DNA from: Euperipatoides rowelli
Taxonomy: Eukaryota; Onychophora; Udeonychophora; Euonychophora; Peripatopsidae
Strand: one strand, 5' to 3'
NCBI GenBank assembly: GCA_003024985.2
Contig: PXIH01S0004539.1
Length of the DNA stretch: 14,841 bases
Below the pieces are notes generated by a model. The model saw only the letters and a list, made by a program, of their open reading frames with translations. It did no database searches and had not been told where the DNA came from. Below are positions 1 through 10,155 of this stretch, in pieces (positions within the stretch are counted from its first letter, which is position 1; every line of letters starts with the position of its first letter). The position numbers and the translations under genes are program-made.

Positions 1-769
1 ATTATTGTTGCATAAAAGCATTTTAAATTATTTTATTATGATCGAGTAATTTGCTACTCACAAAGGGCTAACTTTATCGTTCGTCTATAAAATTAAATGT
101 TCACGTGACCAGGTATAAACTAAATTAACGAAATGCACTGAAAAAATCTGATGATGAACATGCCTTTGGACTTGAGAATATTTTTATTATTTAAATGATT
201 GTCCATAACCCTGGATTTATCATTGAATTAACTTTCCTCTTATGTTAATTATTATTATTTCACCAAGATTTGTTTGAAATGAATGATTCCTCTTGTCTTA
301 AATTGACTTTTTGATCCCTGAATTCACATTAACCTTTATTTAATTATTTACACAGAATTATGGTGCTTACTACAACAGTATTTAAGGGATACCATCTTGA
401 TTCTTTGGATTGTTTTGACTGAGGTAATTAATTGTCCCTTACAATTATTACAATGTCTTACGTATTAATGATTTCATCTGGAGTATGACTAGCCTATATC
501 ATGACTGTATTATGGACATGATGTGATTTAGCCTATCATTTTTTATTGACAATTCTCAGTAAGTGTTCCTAATCAATTATTATTTGGAATTTTTGTAAAT
601 AAGACCCATATCATTGAAAGCCAGGGTCTTATACTTAAAAGAAAAAAATTAATTTAATTACTGTACATGTAAATATTTAAAATTTTTATTTTTGAGCTGA
701 TCGCTGATATTGTCGAATTTGACTTTTAATGTGATGTAGGCTACTCTGTATATATAGTATATATTGTAT

Positions 770-787
770 TTGTTCAAATAAATAAAC
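770..787 (+). terminator. Possible plus-strand polyadenylation signal
   Basis: The motif TTGTTCAAATAAATAAAC contains overlapping AATAAA hexamers about 30 bases after a T/A-rich stretch. This layout is common at the 3' end of animal mRNAs. If real, a gene transcribed rightward from outside the window would converge on WRAP73. In DNA this AT-rich an AATAAA is expected often by chance, so this is only a hint. Confidence 0.25.
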
Positions 788-976
788 CTATCATACTAAA
801 TAATTCAAACTATTTAAAATTTTGAATTATCATCCCATACAGAAGAAAATATTTAACTTTTTTTTAATGATAAAAAAATTTTAAAAAAATTACTTTATGA
901 AAAAATTAGAGAGACTGATTTCCGTTGATTGGTGGGAAACTCTCATCTCTGAATTTACATTTGTAAAATTGCTATT

Positions 977-1160
977 ACATTTACCTTTCGACAATTTGTT
1001 ACTATCTTTACTTGTAAACTTCGTGATCTGCTACATTTTCATTAGGATTTTGTGAATGAATACACAAAATGAATTTTATGATCTATTAGTACATTTATCA
1101 ATGAACGATATGATGTATTAATACATTTACCTGGGAACTTTATGATTCTGACATTTATCT
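977..1160. repeat. Degenerate short tandem repeat (ACATTT/ATGATCT motif)
   Basis: ACATTT recurs at 977, 1033, 1091, 1123 and 1151, each copy after the first preceded by a variant of (T)ATGATCTxxTx. The spacing is 56, 58, 32 and 28 bases, suggesting a unit near 29 bp and its dimer near 58 bp. The copies are strongly diverged, so this is an old array or a chance cluster. Confidence 0.35.
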
Positions 1161-2035
1161 GAAATTCAGGATTTCTTATTTATAGTATTTAAATTTATTA
1201 TTTGAACAATTGTAAAACAATTTTTTTTTAAAAAAAAAATACTAATTCCCCCCCCCCCCCCTCCTTCCATCAATTTAAGTTGGCTAAAAATATTTTGAGT
1301 TTGGCTAGATCTTTCTCCAAGCTATTAACACATACTCTATACAAAAAAAAATGATCATGTTGATAAAATGAGATGAATTTGATTGTTTGCTTGCATAACA
1401 TTTTTTTTCTGACACCCTTTATACAGTTTTCATTTGAACTCAACCCTTGTATTTTAATAAAATTAAATTGTAAGCCAATATTGTTTAAAGCGGTTTATCA
1501 GTTTTTTTTATAATTGATTAACGTTTAATTCATCAAATTGGAATATTTTATCTAAAACATATAAACATTCGCAAGTTTGTACTATGTTTATAAAAAATAA
1601 AAACCAGCATGTGACGTCAAATTGACATAGCCAAAGCATAAAATCTTGTTGGTTTTAAGCTAGGGGAAAATGCATATCTGGGATCCTGACACTAGTCATG
1701 CCTGCATTGCGTTATTGGTTAGAAAACTAGTTAACAAAAGTTTTTATTACTTAGTTTTGAAGAAGAAAAAAAAAAACAGAAAAAAGTTACTTTCTTCACA
1801 TCAATATAAAATCTATAAAATTTTGAGGTAATTCTTGGGATTGAAGTTGAAATCAATTTTAAGAACAAAAAAAAAAAACAATTTTGTGTGTACCAAAATT
1901 CCGGAAGGATTTTGTACGTTATTAACTTGACACGATGAGAACAAATTGTTAACTATTATTTCCAAAGTTTTTAATAATATTTCTTAAACATTCTTAGAGA
2001 TTATATTTTTTAATGTAAATAAAAACAGTTAAAGG

Positions 2036-2613
2036 TTTATTTTCAGCCTGCTTGTGTTTGTTTTGAGTTGCCTTTATAAAAACCATCGATGGAAAAAAAA
2101 AATCAGAATCTGAATCACTTACTGGAATCCAAGCGAGATTTTTCTGGCAAAATTATAGACATGGCGTCACTAGCTGGTTTGATATTTTGATGCATATTGG
2201 CATAAAAGTCAAATTTTGATGTATTTATGGGCCGAATATAACAAATTGATCAATTAAAAAGCATTTTTATACAAAAATACACCTAAATCAATGAAGTTGA
2301 AATAGGCATTGATATACCACTTTAAAGATACTCTTCCAAAACTAATCATAAATCAAAACTAATGTAAGTGATGGACCAATGGTTATAGTCTTGACATACA
2401 ATCAATTCTGGTGAGCATCTACCATTGTTATTTCTAGCTTGTATCTCTGCTAATTAGAGACCAAAATTATTATCAAATTTACAGTATTCCATTATGGTGA
2501 AAATCAACATTGCAATTATTAAATGAAAGCTTACAAAAATATACAAGTCGGATCTCATCTGTCCTTTCCACTAGCTTTAGGTGATTGATTGAGAATTCTT
2601 TAAGGAATGGGTG
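2036..2613 (-). other. WRAP73: Probable WRAP73 3' UTR (downstream limit uncertain)
   Basis: This is sequence immediately downstream of the WRAP73 stop on the minus strand. A minus-strand AATAAA is present at 2036-2041 (TTTATT on the plus strand), about 570 bases after the stop; ATTAAA variants lie nearby at about 2009-2016. It holds no recognisable gene or repeat. The true cleavage site cannot be decided from sequence alone; another AATAAA further on (near 1743) is an alternative. Confidence 0.4.
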
Positions 2614-2741
2614 CTAGTTGCCCGATTCTTCTTGTAATGGAGGGACATCGGCCAAGTAACACACACACAAATGTTCCCTGCCAATGAGCAATAGGGCATC
2701 TTGGTTAGGGTGCCAATTGAGGGAATATACAGGAAATGAAA
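2614..2741 (-). CDS. WRAP73: WRAP73 terminal coding exon with stop
   Basis: This exon of 128 nt starts after acceptor tattatag (2742-2749) and ends at TAG (2614-2616). Its first two bases complete a Val codon, then it reads SFPVYSLNWHPNQDALLLIG, REHLCVCYLADVPPLQ and a short polar end EESGN. The YSLNWHP..DALLL pattern matches the last, incomplete blade of WRAP73 proteins, where the family ends soon after a hydrophobic C/V/C/Y strand. A frame-consistent junction with the exon 5.7 kb upstream, and a termination point close to the family's usual C-terminus, support a functional terminal exon. The acceptor has only a weak pyrimidine tract (aaaac...tctattatag). Confidence 0.88.
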
Positions 2742-3201
2742 CTATAATAGAAAACACAAATAAATAAGTAAACAATTCTTGAATTACATGGATTTTATTT
2801 ACACATATTTGAACACCACAAATTATCAGTTATTTCCACTTTTAAAATAACACGGTTCACAAATACAGCATATAGAATATATAAACACAGTATATACTTT
2901 AGAATATAAAAAAAGGCAATGAAAGGCTATCGGAATGAAAAAGTAATTAAGGTATTCTATGGTTTTGTTAATGTTATGATAGTGTGAGAGAAATTACTGT
3001 AATTCATTTATTTCAAATTGCTAAAAATTCTTTAGGGAATGTTTTCTACGATTAAATGTTATGACTATTAGCCTAAATTCAAATTCATCTTTCTGCTAGT
3101 ATTCACATCTCTAGGTACAATTTTTACTAAATTAACCCGTGGCATAGATTGTTTTTTTTTTGGCTCTTAGGCAAGAAATTTTTTTGGGTCTGTGATTTTT
3201 A

Positions 3202-3245
3202 TTAACCCTCCGTCAGGCGCAACGTATCCGAGAGATCAGCTCAGT
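3202..3245. repeat. Orphan piggyBac-like terminus (TTAA-CCCTCC...)
   Basis: TTAA at 3202-3205 is followed by CCCTCCGTCAGGCGCAAC. This matches 15 of 18 positions of the left end of the complete piggyBac-type MITE at 9371 (CCCTCCAGCAGGCGCATC). No facing partner (GGAGGG followed by TTAA) is seen downstream before the hAT element at 3318, or in the kilobases after it. It looks like one end of a related element whose other end was lost, or a strongly diverged copy. Confidence 0.45.
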
Positions 3246-3317
3246 GCGGTTTTAAATATATTTCAGAACAGTAATAGGGTAATTGTTCAAATTCATATTA
3301 ATGTACCTTACTAAAAT

Positions 3318-3964
3318 TAGGGATGAAACAAATTTTAATTTTGACCGAATACTTGATACCGAATATTCGTCCGAATATCTATCCTATTTATTTTATTAGT
3401 CCAAACAACCTATTGACAACCTTTAAAGATGTTAAATTTTAAGCAAAGTCATAGGGGAAAGGAAAATAGTTTTTTTTTCTTCCCCACATAAGAAGGTCAT
3501 GTTCTTGAAGCAATCATAAAATAATATTAGTGAATAGATTGTTATTCTATTCAAAATAATTAGTTGAAGATAAAAAAATAAAAAGACTATGGCAGTTTTG
3601 TTGTGAATTTGTAAATTCCATGGAAAAATATAATACAATTATTTTTATCTTTTTTTTAAACTGAATAATAACCGGCCTTACCTCCCCTGAATCCCGTATG
3701 ATGCATTGCATTCATAAAAAAATGCTAGCTTGCCTCCCTCCCGATGCATTCACAAAAGTACGTTTACTATTGGAATTTGATTTTCTAAAATACTACAGGA
3801 CCTCAACTTATTTTCTAACATTTATTTAAAGAAAAACTCCATTCCCCACTTGTTTAATATATTCAGGAGATGACTAATACTCGGCCAAATACAGATCATA
3901 AAAGGTCTAATATCGAATACTATGAAACCCAGCCGAATACTAATCTAATATTTGTTTCATCCTA
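3318..3964. mobile_element. Non-autonomous hAT element (MITE) A, 647 bp
   Basis: The left end TAGGGATGAAACAAAT and the reverse complement of the right end TAGGATGAAACAAAT form terminal inverted repeats differing by one base. Perfect 8-bp target-site duplications ACTAAAAT flank it at 3310-3317 and 3965-3972, the duplication length typical of hAT transposases. Just inside both ends are several CGAATA/TATTCG motifs (for example ACCGAATATTCG near 3359), a subterminal pattern known from hAT families with TAGGGATG ends. The interior is AT-rich, has no transposase frame and cannot move by itself. The perfect duplications suggest a fairly recent insertion. Confidence 0.85.
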
Positions 3965-5109
3965 ACTAAAATCCCTTGATCTGTAAGTCTTGACCATCTG
4001 GCCTGAATGCTTGTTTTCTTATAAATATAGTTGTTATACTAGACTTTATGTTGCACTGCAATAAATGTTTTGTTTCCTCACACTGAATTATTGTTCCTTT
4101 ATGATTATTAGCATGACTATTACAATATATGCTGTATATACCAAAGGTAGTCAACTTATTATGGCGAGACTTTTTTTTAAATTAAACTATTCACGAGTTA
4201 AATGTTAACAGATTTTTGTAATTTTTTTATTTTATTATTTGATTTTCATAGATATACTAAAAAAAAATTCGACTGGAAAAAAAGAATTTAAAATGCATAA
4301 AAAAAAGTTATTTANAGTAAAATTAAGACTATTGCTATCCTCAGTCTGAGATTACAAATTGAAACTTTCACATTTTTTGGGGGGTCTGAGATTAATTTGA
4401 TGACGAAAAAACAAACAAATTGGATCATAATAGCACAAAGGATGAATTTGATTATAATTTTTTACAAGTATTTAAACATTTAGTCCATATGATTTCCAGC
4501 CTTAAGCTGACAAAGCAGTGGTGGTCGGTCCATATAAGCAAGGGAAGCAATACATGCCTTGTCAATTTAAAAAAAAAAAAAAGTCACATTACTGTACTGT
4601 ATTTAAAATTAAAAATCTAAACTAGTTGTTCATTTTAGTTTCTATTCCCATAGCACCTTACTGAAATAAATGTAGTGATTAAAACATTATTTAATTTACT
4701 GTATTTGCTTCAACTCTCACTCATATCGTATATACCATTATATTTTTCTTAATCTGTTTTAATTTCTTTAACCCTAGTGGCAATTGTTTAAAACTGCCGG
4801 TTATCTACTGTATGTGCAAGAACCAAAAAAGCAATCTCTTATGTTGGTTTCCTTTCCAACCTAAACCGTATACAAGCCCAACTTAGAAAAGCGTCACCAG
4901 AAGTATAACAATATACTGGTACTTATTTAATGGTCAAAGTTTATCTTTCAAACTTCCAATGTTATTTTTGTAAAGTATTTTAATTTTATCAAGACTTATT
5001 AATTTAGCAATTTATCTCAAACTATTTTAATTCATTTTTTTATAGTTGACCAGGTCAGCTAATGTTTAACTTAGCATTACGAGGCAAGCAATTTTAAATC
5101 TGTTTTATT

Positions 5110-5370
5110 AATGGGTGGAGCTTGCAGCGTCATGATGTTTGCAGTAGAAGGTCCAGTGATAGAATGATTGGCGTTTTTACTGAATAAACAGATTGCAATG
5201 TTGCATTATATTATAACAAACCAAGCCCCCCAGGGGGGTCACTGGTTTGCTACAGAATAGCCTGGAGGGGCGAGAATTGCTGTTCTGCTGCAGACTGAAA
5301 GGAGCTGGAGCAAATACGGACGCAGAAAATCTAGCCAGATTGCTGCGGGACTGCTACTCCGGTTTGTAAA
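5110..5370. other. GC-enriched island with hairpin, identity unknown
   Basis: This is an island of clearly higher G+C within very AT-rich intron. It includes a C6-A-G6 element (5226-5238) nested within an outer inverted pair AAACCA (5218-5223) and TGGTTT (5243-5248). CTGGAGGGGCG follows at 5263 onward. A plus-strand frame from about 5273 to 5377 is open for about 30 codons and ends in TGA, but has no family motif. It could be a short unrecognised repeat, a lost exon or an RNA gene. I see no tRNA A/B boxes and no spliceosomal RNA signature. Confidence 0.3.
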
Positions 5371-6053
5371 CTGTAAAATGTGATGATTTAAAATGATACG
5401 GAAACGAAAACTTGTACTATTGTAAATATAACCATTTATTGTGCAAGTCTTTCATATTCTCCTTTAAATTGTTTTGATTTACACTTTCAGGTAAAGATTA
5501 TAATTGTTTATAAAAATGATTTACATCTAGTCCTTTTGTTAAGTTAAAAATGAAAAGATTTTAAACTTTTATTGCCTAAATGAAATTAAATGATATTGGA
5601 GGGTGGGGGCGAAAAAAGAAAACAGAAATGTTTATTATTTGCCTCTGCAGAATCCTGTTTCAATATTTTTGTTTTTTTAATCTTTATTGAAATACACATT
5701 ATATTTAGTCTAATTAAAATCTCAAGGAATTTTATTTTGTCTAGCATCCCTTTGACCAGGAACTCTCATATTACTTATTACTTTCAAAGATGGTTAATTT
5801 TAGTTTAAAAGAAAAAAATACTCAATGTTTAAAAAAAAAAATAAGCTTTTTCATGTGTTTATAGCACAATAAATTGTATTTCGTTTTTAAGGTTCAATTT
5901 CGCTTTTTCATCGCTTTTTTAAATGCATTTAAATGACATAATTCAAACAAAAAAATTCAAAGACTTAAAGAAATAAACATATTATATGTACAGTATATAC
6001 TTTCGCTAATGTTACAAAGAGAGAAAATATACATCCCTAGATATAGTATATAC

Positions 6054-6639
6054 CAGGCCTGCTCAACCAGTCGATCTTGATCGACCAGTCAATCTTTTGG
6101 AAAATTTCAGTCGATCTTCAATTCATATACTGTATAAGAAAAATCAATATAAGCCTAATTAAGTACTGTTAATTCGGCATTTCGGCTAAATCTTATCAAA
6201 ATATGTGCATTAATTCATTTCTAATGTGAATTCTTTTTTACCGTGATTGAAAAAAATCCTATTTATTGAAACAAAAAAAAAAAAACGTGAGTTACAGTTT
6301 TTATTAAAATGAAATAATACATTGCATAATAATACATTGTAAACATATTTCATAAGGCAGGAAAAAAATAGAAAATTTCAAAGAATTAATAAAGGTAAGA
6401 TAATTTTCTTTTTTAACTGTTGGATCAGCCGTAAACATTTCTAATCAAAAATTACAGTACAGCACATTTTTAGTAAAGGAAAGATAATTTTATTTTTGTA
6501 AGATTGTAAACTATACCCCGTTAATAAATCAAATCTATGGAAGCTGCCATTTTGAAACTGAAAACGGGGGGGGGGTCGATCACAAAAAATTACCAAAATT
6601 ATAAGTAGCTCTTATACTCTTAAAGGTTGAGCACCCCTG
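6054..6639. mobile_element. Non-autonomous hAT element (MITE) B, 586 bp
   Basis: The left end CAGGCCTGCTCAACC and the reverse complement of the right end CAGGGGTGCTCAACC match at 13 of 15 positions. CAGGGGTGCTCAACC-type ends are typical of one group of hAT elements. Perfect 8-bp target-site duplications GTATATAC lie at 6046-6053 and 6640-6647. GTCGATC motifs occur near both ends (6071-6080 and 6576-6582). The interior has A-rich tracts and a G10 run (6566-6575) but no transposase frame, so it depends on a transposase elsewhere. It is a different family from the element at 3318. Confidence 0.88.
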
Positions 6640-7047
6640 GTATATACCATATATTCACCCAAACAAAACTGATCCATGGAATAATACGAAAATATACAGT
6701 ATATCCAAACAGAGATGCAGATAAATGGTGAAGGATCAGGGGAAGCCCTCCGGTACTTATTATAGAGATATCATCAATGAAATAAATATGTGTAGTTTTT
6801 CAAATGCAGAACTACAGAATAAAATGTCTTTTATTCCTTATTTGCTGCTAATTAGAGGTAATAGGTTTATTACCCAATGTTAATAATATTTGGTTGTTTA
6901 TGATGTTATTTATAAATGTAATAAACTATCTAATAAATGTTGGTAAATGATTTTATAATTGTTTGTATTTTTACAGGAATATTTTGATAATTAATGCAAA
7001 CGATATTCTGTTTTATGTGAAATTGTTTATTTTGAGGATTAAGATTG

Positions 7048-7079
7048 ATTTTTATTAATAAAAATTAAAATATTAATAT
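7048..7079. repeat. Two adjacent perfect AT palindromes
   Basis: ATTTTTATTAATAAAAAT (7048-7065) and ATATTAATAT (7070-7079) are each exactly self-complementary. They sit directly next to the larger hairpin at 7081. Individually such AT palindromes are unremarkable; the adjacency is what stands out. Confidence 0.6.
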
Positions 7080-7080
7080 C

Positions 7081-7146
7081 TAGATTGTATTATGCATATT
7101 GTCTATATGGTATAGTCAATATAGACAATATGCATAATACAATCTA
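7081..7146. repeat. Perfect 28-bp inverted repeat with 10-nt loop
   Basis: Arms 7081-7108 and 7119-7146 are exact reverse complements over 28 bases, separated by the loop GGTATAGTCA (7109-7118). The left arm begins TAGATTGTATTATGCATATT. Pairing stops abruptly outside the arms. A perfect stem this long is not expected by chance and implies recent origin, gene conversion between the arms, or a tiny foldback element with TA at its borders. In an RNA of either strand it would fold into a hairpin. I do not see the mismatches and bulges typical of animal microRNA precursors. Confidence 0.85.
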
Positions 7147-8473
7147 TGAATAATAAAGTCAATTGTAATGTTTAAAAAATATTTCAATCAAAATCCAGAG
7201 ATTTAATCAAAATTTGTGAAAAATTATCCGATGCAGATTTCTCCGTTTCAAATATAGTCAATAGTCTATGTAATGCAGTCTGATGCCAGCAACCACAGCT
7301 GAAGACCTAATAGTCAAGCGTATACAGTCATCAATGCCATTCTACCAGAAAATAGTCAACTAGGCCTGTTTTCTAAGTTTCCTGACCACAGCTTTGCAGT
7401 TCAAGTCCGAACAATTTTAATAAAATTTCTTTTTTTAAAAAAAAATTACATTCATAAACAAGTCTTTGTTTTTATTACAAATCCCTCTCCTTCCCTTTAC
7501 ACTAGATCGGCTTACCATAATTTTTTTTATCAAAATAATATTTGTCATGACTTTCAATAAATATTTGTCAAGATAATTTTTAATCGGGGAAATAAATGTT
7601 AATAATTTTTATTTGAGAAAGGAAATTTATTGTCAATTTACATGTTTAACAGAATAAAAGAAATGCATTGTTAAACTTCATTATTTGTTTGTGTGTGAAA
7701 ACATTATTTTAGCTTTCATTATTTCTTATTCTTTTGCAATTTTCAACTGTCAGTTGTCTTTTCTGGGTAGGTGAGATGGGGGGGGGGGTGTACTTAGCCT
7801 TACTATCCAGGCTGAGGATAAATAAAGACTTGTCTTTCTCTTTAGTGACCTGGCAGAGTTGAGTTATGTCAGTTAATATTTGTTTTTCCCCCTGTTTAAT
7901 CAATTGTTTTGTGTTGTACATTGTTCTATTTATAAGAGAATGGAATACCCTGTATAACGCAAGATCTTTGTACACTGGGGCATGTTTAGTGAATACTGTT
8001 CAGTAGTTTTAATATGAGCAAAAAGAAGATGATTCAGTAATTAGTTGGTGCTGAACAAGGTTTACTATTGCTGCAGAGTTCAAATGGTAATTTTATAGCC
8101 TATTCAATTTTAATTTGTTTTTTTCTACAGTCAATGTGTTTGTTTGTTATCTGTGTGTATNTAATTAATTGTGCTACGTATAGTCTACAAAACTTTATCA
8201 GGTTAGTATTTTAACTTAGTTTTGTTTTACATTAGTTGGCCTCTGGATAGAATAGAGTTTATGAAATGGGTATGAAATCTATGAGACCATCTAATCTCCA
8301 CTCAATGATGCTGTTGTCACCACGAGGTTTATGACATATGCAATTTAAAATGAATTAAACAAACCCTAAATACATTTTTGTTTTATGATCATATGCCCTG
8401 GTGTTGGCAAAGGATGATGTGAGAAGATCAATCTAAAGCATGGCAATATCTATAATTCAAGCAGTTTAAATAC

Positions 8474-8581
8474 CTTCATTGGGAAGTTCTACACTCACGC
8501 AGCCAGCTGGTGACCAGATGTAAATATTGTTAGTACCGCAGCACAGGGCAAGACGAGCTTGATTAAAATCCCATTCAATAC
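8474..8581 (-). CDS. WRAP73: WRAP73 internal exon, WD40 blade with IYIWSPAGC
   Basis: This exon of 108 nt lies between acceptor tttgcag (8582-8588) and donor GTATTT starting at 8473. The split Cys codon is followed by IEWDFNQARLALCCG, then TNNIYIWSPAGCVSVELPNE, ending with one base (G). It is one WD40 blade: an opening strand with W, a D.....A.C/L core, and a closing IYIWSP in place of the canonical WD. SPAGC followed by V and a short acidic tail is a WRAP73 family signature. The exon is separated from both neighbours by introns of roughly 4 and 6 kb, both loaded with transposons. No stop or frameshift is seen. Confidence 0.9.
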
Positions 8582-9370
8582 CTGCAAAGGATTAATTTAA
8601 AAAAAAATAAGTAAACTACTGAACTAGAATTTTGTAATGATTTAATAAGCAGACTAAATTATTATTTTTAAACATTATTTGCATTATTTAATAAAGCATT
8701 TTTATTTCATTTTTTATTTCCTCCCTCCCCCAGCACACAAAACTTTAAGGAATTTATATTTTTCTTTGTACTCCAATAAAATGAAATTAGTGCCTTGATG
8801 TATTTGCATAATCAACTATGCCCCATAAATGGAGCTTTACTTGGGCCCACTAGTTTTCTATACTTACAGAGAGCCTCATTCTACTTTTCTTTATTGAAAG
8901 CCAAAATCTATTTTGCTTCAAAATTTGGGCATGTGACTTGCAATTAATTTTTAAATATTATTTCCTCTCCACAGAAGACAATTTTTTTCACAAGTGATTC
9001 CCTTAATTAAAGTACAGTGCTTATAAGAAGATAGTCTCTCGTTTGCATTCAGAAAATGACCCATCCAAATCAAGAATTCCAGTAGACAGTGGAATGTCAG
9101 ATTATATCAACTATATCATGCTTGTGTCAAGAAAGGCATAGTGAATGCTGTTACAATCATTAATTATGCATATTTCATACAAAAATTTGTATATGCGCAC
9201 ATTTCATACTAGGAAAAAAAAAAAAACACAATTTTATTCTTCGTGTCAAGTTGGGGTTAAGGTTAGGGATACTTTTTTAGAGAATTGTAATCAAATAGAA
9301 TTATATTCTACATTGGAAATAGAAATAAAAATAAACAATTAAATAATATCAATGACTGAATGATAGTTAA

Positions 9371-9985
9371 CCCTCCAGCAGGCGCATCTAAAATTATAAC
9401 ACGACCAGCCGCATGGCACATTTTGCGCTCCAGTAAATAAAAATGTTAAATTTATTATTTTAACAAAACATAATAATTTTCTTTTGAAAAGTTTATTTTT
9501 GTTTGATTAACTGAACACAAAATAAACATATTTTAACATTTATAANGCCAAAATAAACCCTAAAATAAATGTTGCTTTATAAAAATAATGAATTTGAAAA
9601 AAAAATTGTTTTTTTCTATCTTTCTATAAATGATCTAAACATATAATTTTCAACTTACAAAATTAAAATACATTATTATATTTGTAAAAAATATTATTAG
9701 AATATAATTATGTCCTTTAGACTAAAATAATATAGACAATAACTAAAAAGCAATTTGAACAAATTTACTTTCATTAGTGGACGCATGGTATATTTTGTGC
9801 GCCAAGACTAAGAAATATTTAAAAAACAATGTATTTTTTTACGCTACAATTGATTCAATCTTTTCATTTGAAAAACAACCATATAAAGAGAGAATAATGT
9901 GTGCTGACAGGAAATTTAAATAAAAATTAAAGCTTTAAACAATTAAAATAGATGCACTGCCGCACAGTGCACGCCAGCTGGAGGG
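9371..9985. mobile_element. piggyBac-type MITE, 615 bp, TTAA target duplication
   Basis: The element begins CCCTCCAGCAGGCG and ends with the reverse complement CCCTCCAGCTGGCG (13 of 14 identical). It is flanked by TTAA on both sides (9367-9370 and 9986-9989), the hallmark target of piggyBac transposases, and CCC-starting ends also fit that superfamily. Internally, a segment CGCATGGCACATTTTGCGC (9410 onward) is repeated in diverged form near the other end (9782-9806). A hairpin GCACTG-CCGCA-CAGTGC lies at 9954-9970 by the right terminus. The interior is very AT-rich, has no transposase frame and includes an N at 9546. Confidence 0.85.
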
Positions 9986-10155
9986 TTAAGGGCGCTCACT
10001 AGACACATTATTAAACCATTGTTTTTAACAGTTCCTGACTGAACATTTGCATAATAAAAAATATATGAACCCACATTTTACAAAGAATTTAATTAGAAAG
10101 AAATTAGAAAACAATAACAAAAAAAGTTAACAGGGCAAGTTTACTAAAATCAAAG

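Larger units (their letters stand above)
1..2035. other. AT-rich intergenic DNA, no gene recognised
   Basis: I see no coding region or RNA gene here. The stretch is rich in A/T homopolymers, with a T9/A10 inverted run near 1221-1240 and a 14-base C run (1248-1261). It also contains a degenerate short-period repeat (977-1160, listed separately) and a plus-strand AATAAA near 778 that could end a transcript entering from the left. The frames in this region are short and have no family motif. Confidence 0.5.
2742..8473 (-). other. WRAP73: WRAP73 last intron (5.7 kb, transposon-rich)
   Basis: The intron is bounded by donor GTATTT (from 8473) and acceptor tattatag (2742-2749). It contains two complete hAT MITEs, an orphan piggyBac-like terminus, a GC-rich island, a palindrome cluster and single Ns at 4315 and 8161. 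Between these I see only AT-rich sequence with homopolymers. Short open frames at 4420-4620, 5590-5808 and 7709-7975 have no domain signature and are not supported as genes. Confidence 0.8.

Noticed and set aside
3432-3638. Minus-strand 68-residue hydrophobic frame
   Set aside because: It lies wholly inside the hAT MITE at 3318-3964. Its composition reflects poly-T/A tracts and there is no family motif.
4768-4800. TTAACCCTAGTGGC as a second orphan piggyBac end
   Set aside because: Only TTAA plus CCCTAG fits. There is no facing end and no similarity to the MITE ends seen here.
7081-7146. MicroRNA precursor
   Set aside because: The stem is perfectly paired and AT-rich without the bulges and loop geometry usual for animal microRNAs. 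No expression evidence is available.
7709-7975. Minus-strand 88-residue open frame in the last WRAP73 intron
   Set aside because: It has no recognisable domain and low-complexity stretches (PPPISPTQ from a G11 run). The flanking WRAP73 exons join in phase without it.
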